A stretch of DNA of 64,000 nucleotides, from assembly GCF_041929205.1 (NCBI RefSeq), contig NZ_JBHFNT010000048.1; one strand, written 5' to 3'. Source of the stretch: Floridanema evergladense (lineage in GTDB: Bacteria > Cyanobacteriota > Cyanobacteriia > Cyanobacteriales > Aerosakkonemataceae). A program made the translations under genes and the position numbers. The first letter of the stretch is position 1; each line of letters begins with the position of its first letter. The notes under the pieces are model-generated. The model did not search any database and was not told where the DNA came from. It worked only from the letters and a program-made list of their open reading frames with translations. Positions 59,303-64,000 of this stretch are shown piece after piece.

Positions 59303-59644
59303 AGCACCTGTTTCGGGCTCATAATTAAAATTACCAAACCATCTCTACTTAGTATGTCGTTAGAGCGATCGTTCTTAGAGATGGGTTTTTTGTTATTGAT
59401 AAAGATAAAGAAATATGAAGAGCGATCGGGAATCATTCTTTAGACAGACCAAGTATACACTTGTTCGGTTGTAGCGTGTTTTTAATGTCAGAAGCAAGTT
59501 ATCATTAGAGGCAAAAAAGCAAAATAGATTTTTCTCATGAACGCTAAACTATAGAAAACCCTTTTTGGTTACGAATCCAAAGTCTGAACCTTCTATTCAG
59601 ACTAAATTCAATCAAGAAAAAATTGCATAGCGTTAAGGAGTTTA
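59303..59644. other. Intergenic region with a terminator
   Basis: 342 bases. Apart from the terminator at 59336-59392 and a TTAAGGAG ribosome binding site at the right end, nothing stands out. Confidence 0.5.
59336..59392 (+). terminator. Terminator of the glycosyltransferase gene
   Basis: AAACCATCTCTA pairs with TAGAGATGGGTTT (one bulge), followed by a run of T. The loop is ~28 bases and includes TTAGAGCGATCG. Confidence 0.7.
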
Positions 59645-60088
59645 ATGTCCGAGAATTTCCCAACCGTAAATTCCACCTTGACCACCCCAGTAGCAAATAC
59701 TAATGCTAATAAAGCAGCAGGTCAAGATGCAGAGCAAGGAATGCTTGCCATTATTGTAGAAGCAGCATTAGACCGCAAGGGATCTGACCTGATTGTATTA
59801 CGGGTGTCAGATGTATCTTATTTAGCTGATTATTTTGTCTTGGTCACGGGCTTTTCCAGAGTTCAAGTGCGGGCAATCAGCCAAGCGATACAAGGCCAAG
59901 TAGAAGAAAATTGGCACCGTAAGCCGCTGAGAATTGAGGGACAGGCAGAAGCTAATTGGATACTACTGGATTATGGTGATGTAATTGTCCATATCTTGAT
60001 GCCGAAAGAACGAGAATTTTATAATCTGGAAGCATTCTGGGGTCACGCAGAACGAGTTAATTTGCCTCAAGAACAAGATAGTAAATAA
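59645..60088 (+). CDS. rsfS: Ribosome silencing factor RsfS
   Basis: 147 residues. The core (EAALDRKGSDLIVLRVSDVS, VQVRAISQAIQGQVEENW, and ILLDYGDVIVHILMPKERE) is the RsfS/DUF143 fold. It binds L14 and blocks subunit joining under starvation. The first ~30 residues are a low-complexity Thr/Asn extension. AAGGAG lies upstream. The next gene is ycf36-type and may be in the same operon. Confidence 0.94.
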   Translation: MSENFPTVNSTLTTPVANTNANKAAGQDAEQGMLAIIVEAALDRKGSDLIVLRVSDVSYLADYFVLVTGFSRVQVRAISQAIQGQVEENWHRKPLRIEGQAEANWILLDYGDVIVHILMPKEREFYNLEAFWGHAERVNLPQEQDSK

Positions 60089-60162
60089 TTTACATTACTT
60101 AATTGTCGAATGTCTTAATGTGCTGGCTTGACAGCAAGCTTTAACAAATAAGAGTGGATAGC

Positions 60163-60666
60163 ATGATGATGGAGTCTTCTGTTTCTGTGTGCCCGGTACC
60201 ATTTGAACAGCAACCCATCAATGAGTACCAGGAACTAAAGGATTCCTGGTTTTTTAGCTGGGCTACTCTTGATGGGGGAAGTTATTCGCGCAAGATGGCT
60301 TGGATTTGGGGTTGGAGTTGGCTGGTAGCAGGGCCAGTAGCAGCGGCGAGTTTTCCGCCCCAAAAAGCTCTGGGTCAGTTTATGCTTTGTGGTGGGGCAA
60401 TCGCGAGTTTGTTTATGGTTTTCGCACTAGTACAGATGTATTTGGGTTGGTGTTACGTGCGCGATCGCTTGACCAAGCCTATAGTCTTTTACGAAGAATC
60501 GGGATGGTACGATGGACAGTGCTGGAGTAAACCACCGGAAGTTATTACTCGCGATCGCTTAATTGTCACCTACCAAGTCCAACCAATCCTCCAGCGACTT
60601 AACAAAACTTTCGCGTTGTTAGCCTTGATTTTCTGCTTAGGTAGCCTAATTTGGTTTTTTCTTTAA
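60163..60666 (+). CDS. Ycf36/CGLD27 family membrane protein
   Basis: About 167 residues from the ATG at 60163 (a GTG nine bases earlier is an alternative). VCPVPFEQQPINEYQELKDS is diagnostic of the CGLD27 family, which is encoded as ycf36 in red-algal plastids. Three hydrophobic segments lie at ~50-105 and at the C-terminus. The molecular function is not established; plant homologues are linked to photosynthetic performance. Confidence 0.9.
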   Translation: MMMESSVSVCPVPFEQQPINEYQELKDSWFFSWATLDGGSYSRKMAWIWGWSWLVAGPVAAASFPPQKALGQFMLCGGAIASLFMVFALVQMYLGWCYVRDRLTKPIVFYEESGWYDGQCWSKPPEVITRDRLIVTYQVQPILQRLNKTFALLALIFCLGSLIWFFL

Positions 60667-60768
60667 CTTCCTGGCTACTAATTGGTTGTAAATTAATAAT
60701 GGGAATAAATCGAAAATTAAAAATCTAAAATTCCCGAATCGACCCCCTCCAGTGATACAGTCTTACCC

Positions 60769-61722
60769 ATGACAAGGGGAAAAAGAACTCAAACCGCAGA
60801 ACTAGAAGTTAGACTGCTGCGGGAAGGCATTATTGAATCAGCACATCGCGTCCAAGCCACTGTTTGTGACGACAAAGGGCGCGTACTTTCTGTAGCAGGT
60901 AATTCCGAAACTGCTACCTTTGCTCGTTCAGCACTCAAGCCTTTCCAAGCACTGGCAGTCACTACTACAGGAACTTTAGAACGTTTCGGTCTGTCAGACC
61001 GAGATTTGGCAATTATCTGTAGTTCCCATCAAGGGAATATCGATCAGGTACGACAGGTTTTTAATGTCCTTTGGCGTTGTGATATCGATCCCTCCGCGCT
61101 CCAGTGTCCGATTCCAGAAGGCAAGCAAAGTCCACTGGAATATAATTGCTCTGGAAAACACGCGGGAATGTTGGCTGTTTGTCAGCAACGCAGCTGGTCG
61201 CCTGTTAGTTATTTACAGCGCAATCATCCGGTACAACAGCTAATTTTGAGCAAAATCGCTGAGTTATTGCGAATGCCGGGAGAAGAGTTTATTCAAGCTC
61301 ATGATGATTGTGGCGCTCCTACCTATTTGATGCAATTGGGGCAAATGGCATCTTTGTATGCTCAATTGTCTTCTGGAAATAATTTGGATATGGAACGCAT
61401 TGTCCGGGCTATGACTAGTCACCCAAATATGGTGGCTGGCCCTGGCGAATTTGACACGGAACTGATGAAGCTAACTCAGGGGGAAATAGTCAGTAAGGCT
61501 GGTGCAGAGGGAATTCTGTGCCTTGGTCGTGTGGGTGAAGGCATGGGTTTAGCGATTAAGGTGACAGATGGTGCTAAACGTGCTAAACGTGCTGTGGCTA
61601 TTCACTTGTTGCGGCAAATGGGCTGGATTACTCCGACGGTGGCTGAATCCTTGGCAGAGACTTATCTGAACTTGGGTACTTACAAGCGGCTGGAAGTTAT
61701 CGGAGAATTATCGCTTTTATAG
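60769..61722 (+). CDS. Asparaginase (PF06089-type)
   Basis: 317 residues. ICSSHQGNIDQVRQVFNVL and YNCSGKHAGMLAVCQQ, with HDDCGAPTYLMQLGQMAS and MVAGPGEFDTELM, are typical of the thermolabile asparaginase family of bacteria and plants' rhizobial type, distinct from the AnsA/B and Ntn types. Hydrolyses L-asparagine to aspartate and ammonia, or is a related amidase. No signal peptide. The tRNA-fMet promoter overlaps its stop codon. Confidence 0.88.
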   Translation: MTRGKRTQTAELEVRLLREGIIESAHRVQATVCDDKGRVLSVAGNSETATFARSALKPFQALAVTTTGTLERFGLSDRDLAIICSSHQGNIDQVRQVFNVLWRCDIDPSALQCPIPEGKQSPLEYNCSGKHAGMLAVCQQRSWSPVSYLQRNHPVQQLILSKIAELLRMPGEEFIQAHDDCGAPTYLMQLGQMASLYAQLSSGNNLDMERIVRAMTSHPNMVAGPGEFDTELMKLTQGEIVSKAGAEGILCLGRVGEGMGLAIKVTDGAKRAKRAVAIHLLRQMGWITPTVAESLAETYLNLGTYKRLEVIGELSLL

Positions 61723-61752
61723 TTGCAATTTGATTTAGTTTATGGTTATACT
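61723..61752 (+). promoter_or_regulatory. Promoter of tRNA-fMet
   Basis: TTGCAA at 61723-61728 and TATACT at 61747-61752 with an 18-base spacer. The tRNA begins 31 bases after the -10 box. Confidence 0.55.
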
Positions 61753-61782
61753 AGTCAGAGTGAATTAAAAGCAACGAAGCGA

Positions 61783-62101
61783 CGCGGGATAGAGCAGTCT
61801 GGTAGCTCGTCGGGCTCGCAAAGCAAAATTAACTAAACGCTTGAAAGTTAATTTTGTTATGGGCTGTAAGCAAGGAAACTTGTTTGCGATCGCCTCTCAA
61901 ATTCGGGGAAGCCTTTAGCGTGGTAATCCCGAGCCAAGCTCCAGAAATGGAGAAGGTGTAGAGACTCGATGGGAGGCACCCTAACAGTTAGGCTGAGGGT
62001 GAAGGGAGAGTCCAGACCCCAAACTGGAAGTCCAGGCAGCGAAAGCTGTAGTGGTAAGCATAACCCGAAGGTCAGTGGTTCAAATCCACTTCCCGCCACC
62101 A
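61783..62101 (+). tRNA. tRNA-fMet (CAT), interrupted by a group I intron
   Basis: Exon 1 is 61783-61816 (34 nt, starts CGCGGGATAGAGCAGTCTGG) and exon 2 is 62059-62101 (43 nt, starts CATAACCCG and includes encoded CCA). Together they make a 77-nt initiator tRNA. The unpaired C1-C72 end and the GGG/CCC anticodon stem are initiator features. The intron lies between U33 and the CAT anticodon. Confidence 0.96.
61817..62058 (+). ncRNA. Self-splicing group I intron (242 nt)
   Basis: The 5' exon ends in U and the intron ends in G, the group I rule. Conserved core elements are AAATTCGGGGAAGCC (P/Q), AATCCCGAGCCAAGC (R) and GGTGTAGAGACTCGATGGGA (S), with AGGGTGAAGGGAGAGTCC near the 3' end. AAAATTAACT/AGTTAATTTT would extend P1, with GGCT at 61862-61865 as internal guide. 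CAAG-GAAA-CTTG is a P2 hairpin. It resembles tRNA-Leu introns of subgroup IC3 and has no homing endonuclease ORF. Confidence 0.93.
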
Positions 62102-62107
62102 AATTAA

Positions 62108-62152
62108 AAAGCAAAACCCCTGAAACAAAAATGTTTTAGGGGTTTTGCTTTG
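62108..62152 (+). terminator. Hairpin terminator after tRNA-fMet
   Basis: AAAGCAAAACCCCTGAAACA pairs with TGTTTTAGGGGTTTTGCTTT with one G-T pair over 20 positions and a 4-base loop. It starts seven bases after the encoded CCA. Confidence 0.8.
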
Positions 62153-62171
62153 TCAAATCTGACTTCAGAAA

Positions 62172-62220
62172 GGAGGTAGAACCTCCCAAAACTCGTTCCC
62201 AGGTTGAACCTGGGAACGAG
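62172..62220. repeat. Double palindrome repeat
   Basis: GGAGGT-AGA-ACCTCC is followed by CTCGTTCCCAGGT-TGA-ACCTGGGAACGAG, a 13-bp perfect hairpin. The second is a known-looking interspersed motif of cyanobacterial intergenic DNA. Confidence 0.75.
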
Positions 62221-62313
62221 AAATAGAGGCTCCGCTCAGGAGTGCAAGATCGGAGTCTAATGTTCATGAGCTTTTGGTTTATGCTGGAATTTAGGTATTT
62301 ATAGAAAAAAATT

Positions 62314-63795
62314 ATGAGCATGAATTTACGGAAACCGATTTTAGTTGGTGGAGTTGGGCTTTCGGTTTTGCTTTGGCTGTGGCAAGGTGTGGATGATACG
62401 ATCGGACAGTTGGGAGAGTATGCTGTATGGAGTGCGATCGCTCTAGGTGGCGTATTCTTACTCAGACAAAAGAAGGGGAAAAAGACTCAGGTGGATTTTG
62501 ATTTGTCGCTGGTGGAAAGGGCGACGGTGGAGAAGGCGATCGCGCAAGCTGAAAGAGTAATTGATAAGTTAGAAGTAGAAGCGGTTAATGGTGATGTCAT
62601 CGCTAAACTGCGGGAAAAAGTTGCCGAAGTAACGACTAAATTAAACAGACAAGAGTTAAGTTTAGCGATCGCTGGTGGAAAAGCTGTTGGTAAAACTACT
62701 TTAAGACAACTTTTAGCAGAAAGTTGGCTGACTCAAATCGGAAAAACTTTAAGTTTGCAGGAAACATCTGCTTTATTTGTCGCTGATGAAGCTGGAAAAA
62801 TAGATGAAACAGAAGCTTTGAAAATTGCCAATAATGCTGATGTTTTATTGTTTGTTGTCAATGGCGATTTGACGGATTCGGAATGGCAAATTTTACAACA
62901 GTTAAAAGCTGCTAATCAGCGGTTTATTTTGGTTTTTAATAAGGAAGATCAGTATTTGCCGGAAGATCGAGAAATTGTTTTACAACAAATCCGGGAAAGA
63001 ACAAAGGGAATATTGGAAAAAGATGATGTAATTGCGATCGCAGCTAATCCAAAAGCGATTAAAGTTCGCCAATATCAAACTGATGGATCGATGCAGGAAT
63101 GGTTAGAAGAATCTGTTCCGGCGATTTCAGCTTTGACGGAACGTTTGAATGTGATTTTAACACAACAAAGTCAACAGTTAGTTTGGGCGACTACTTGGCG
63201 AGAAGCTGTTGCTTTGAAAGGTGAGGCGAAGGAAGTTTTGAATGGGGTGAGGCGCGATCGATCTCTGCCAGTAATTGAACAATATCAATGGATTTCCGCT
63301 GCTGCTGCTTTTGCTAATCCCGTACCAACATTAGATTTAGTTGCTACTAGCGCAATTAATGCTCAAATGGTGTTAGATTTGGCGAATGTTTATCAGCAAA
63401 AATTCTCCTTAGAACAAGCGCAAACTGTCGCCGGAACTCTGGGAAGCGCGATGTTAAAATTGGGGTTGGTGGAACTTTCTACCCAAACAATTACCTCATT
63501 TTTGAAAAGTCATGTAATTACCTTTGTTGCTGGGGGAGTTGTTCAGGGAATTAGTGCTGCTTATTTAACCAGAATTGCTGGATTGAGCTTAATTGAGTAT
63601 TTCCAAGAGCAAGAAATTAGTGCTGATGCTGGGGAAAATGCTTTCAGTGTGGAAAGATTAAAAGAGAAATTACAAAGCGTTTTTCAACAAAATCAAAGAG
63701 TGGTTTTTTTGCAATCTTTTGTACAGCAAGTTGTGGGTAAATTAATGCCTAATTCACCTCAATTACAACTTGCTGCTGTGGAGAAAGTTGGTTGA
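62314..63795 (+). CDS. DUF697-type P-loop GTPase with N-terminal membrane anchor
   Basis: 493 residues. Two N-terminal hydrophobic segments (VGGVGLSVLLWLW and YAVWSAIALGGVFLL), a helical segment, then a P-loop GGKAVGKTT (121-129) and NKED (209-212), the G4 motif. The G3 region is unusual: ALFVADEAGKIDET rather than DxPG. The C-terminal ~180 residues (ATSAINAQMVLDLANVY, LKSHVITFVAGG) resemble DUF697. Membrane-associated GTPase; function unknown. Confidence 0.85.
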   Translation: MSMNLRKPILVGGVGLSVLLWLWQGVDDTIGQLGEYAVWSAIALGGVFLLRQKKGKKTQVDFDLSLVERATVEKAIAQAERVIDKLEVEAVNGDVIAKLREKVAEVTTKLNRQELSLAIAGGKAVGKTTLRQLLAESWLTQIGKTLSLQETSALFVADEAGKIDETEALKIANNADVLLFVVNGDLTDSEWQILQQLKAANQRFILVFNKEDQYLPEDREIVLQQIRERTKGILEKDDVIAIAANPKAIKVRQYQTDGSMQEWLEESVPAISALTERLNVILTQQSQQLVWATTWREAVALKGEAKEVLNGVRRDRSLPVIEQYQWISAAAAFANPVPTLDLVATSAINAQMVLDLANVYQQKFSLEQAQTVAGTLGSAMLKLGLVELSTQTITSFLKSHVITFVAGGVVQGISAAYLTRIAGLSLIEYFQEQEISADAGENAFSVERLKEKLQSVFQQNQRVVFLQSFVQQVVGKLMPNSPQLQLAAVEKVG

Positions 63796-64000
63796 TTAGA
63801 GAGATTGATTAATTGATCTGTTGGTATAACACTGAAACTTTCGATCCCCCCTAGCCCCCAGCAGGGCTGTTTCACGCTAAGGTTTAATTTTGGCTCGTTT
63901 TGTTTTCAAACTCTCTCCCAATGGGCAAAACAGGCTTTTTGAATAATTTCAGCATTTTTACTAGAAATTATCCGCTAAACACCTCACTACGGAAGGGTTA
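63796..64000. other. Right-edge region, nothing assigned
   Basis: 205 bases. GCCCCCAGCAGGGCTGTTTC is a low-grade inverted repeat of a kind seen between cyanobacterial genes. No ORF is supported. Confidence 0.5.

Noticed and set aside
61857..62114. Minus-strand 85-residue ORF across the intron
   Set aside because: It lies antisense to the group I intron core and tRNA exon 2, whose RNA conservation explains the sequence.
62172..62220. Rho-independent terminator for tRNA-fMet
   Set aside because: The better candidate is the 20-bp hairpin at 62108-62152; this one has no T run and looks like an interspersed repeat.

Overview
The window looks like chromosome from a cyanobacterium, probably one with a large, repeat-rich genome such as a filamentous form; the genus cannot be fixed by eye. 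The grounds are frequent HIP1-type GCGATCGC octamers, lineage marker proteins (NdhN, LdpA, CtpA, Ycf45-type R3H ATPase, Ycf36/CGLD27, DUF2839), the cyanobacterial order of the S10-spc-alpha ribosomal cluster, a group I intron in initiator tRNA, and abundant heptanucleotide tandem repeats.

Layout. 1-9.5 kb: the 5' part of a polysaccharide-export SLBB protein (minus strand, running off the left edge), a pentapeptide-repeat membrane protein overlapping a small membrane partner, two small unknown proteins, an RTX calcium-binding protein, the D1-processing-type protease CtpA, a DinG-like helicase relative without a visible Walker A motif, and a DUF2839 protein. 9.5-20 kb: a small conserved protein, an epoxide-hydrolase-like enzyme, an FHA protein, a DNA-repair neighbourhood (recA, xseA, xseB, nurA), a GH13 amylase with CBM20, a SnoaL-like protein, a HAD hydrolase and tRNA-Gln. 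20-27 kb: Ycf45-type ATPase, LdpA, three 201-residue VWA paralogues with an interposed coiled-coil protein, and ndhN.

27.5-45.8 kb: one long plus-strand ribosomal cluster, rplC-rplD-rplW-rplB-rpsS-rplV-rpsC-rplP-rpmC-rpsQ-rplN-rplX-rplE-rpsH-rplF-rplR-rpsE-rplO-secY-adk-infA-rpmJ-rpsM-rpsK-rpoA-rplQ-truA-rplM-rpsI-rpmE-prfA, closed by a strong terminator. Unusually, many of its intergenic gaps contain fold-back heptad repeats, and three contain copies of a 67-bp terminal-inverted-repeat element; a fourth copy carries the fabF stop codon.

46-64 kb: SRPBCC protein, small membrane protein, rubredoxin, flavoprotein, lpxD, hsp20, an HdrB-like CCG protein, acpP-fabF-tkt (fatty acid synthesis and Calvin cycle), a PIN-domain toxin with an unfamiliar upstream partner, a voltage-gated K+ channel with a zinc ribbon, a WcaI-type glycosyltransferase, rsfS, ycf36, an asparaginase, tRNA-fMet split by a 242-nt group I intron, and a DUF697-type GTPase.

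The best candidates for under-described biology are the VWA triplet with its coiled-coil partner (23.5-26.1 kb), the PIN toxin with its unfamiliar partner, the nested repeat elements in the ribosomal operon, and the truA start codon lying inside a nested palindrome. Nothing here is clearly a new defence or mobile system.
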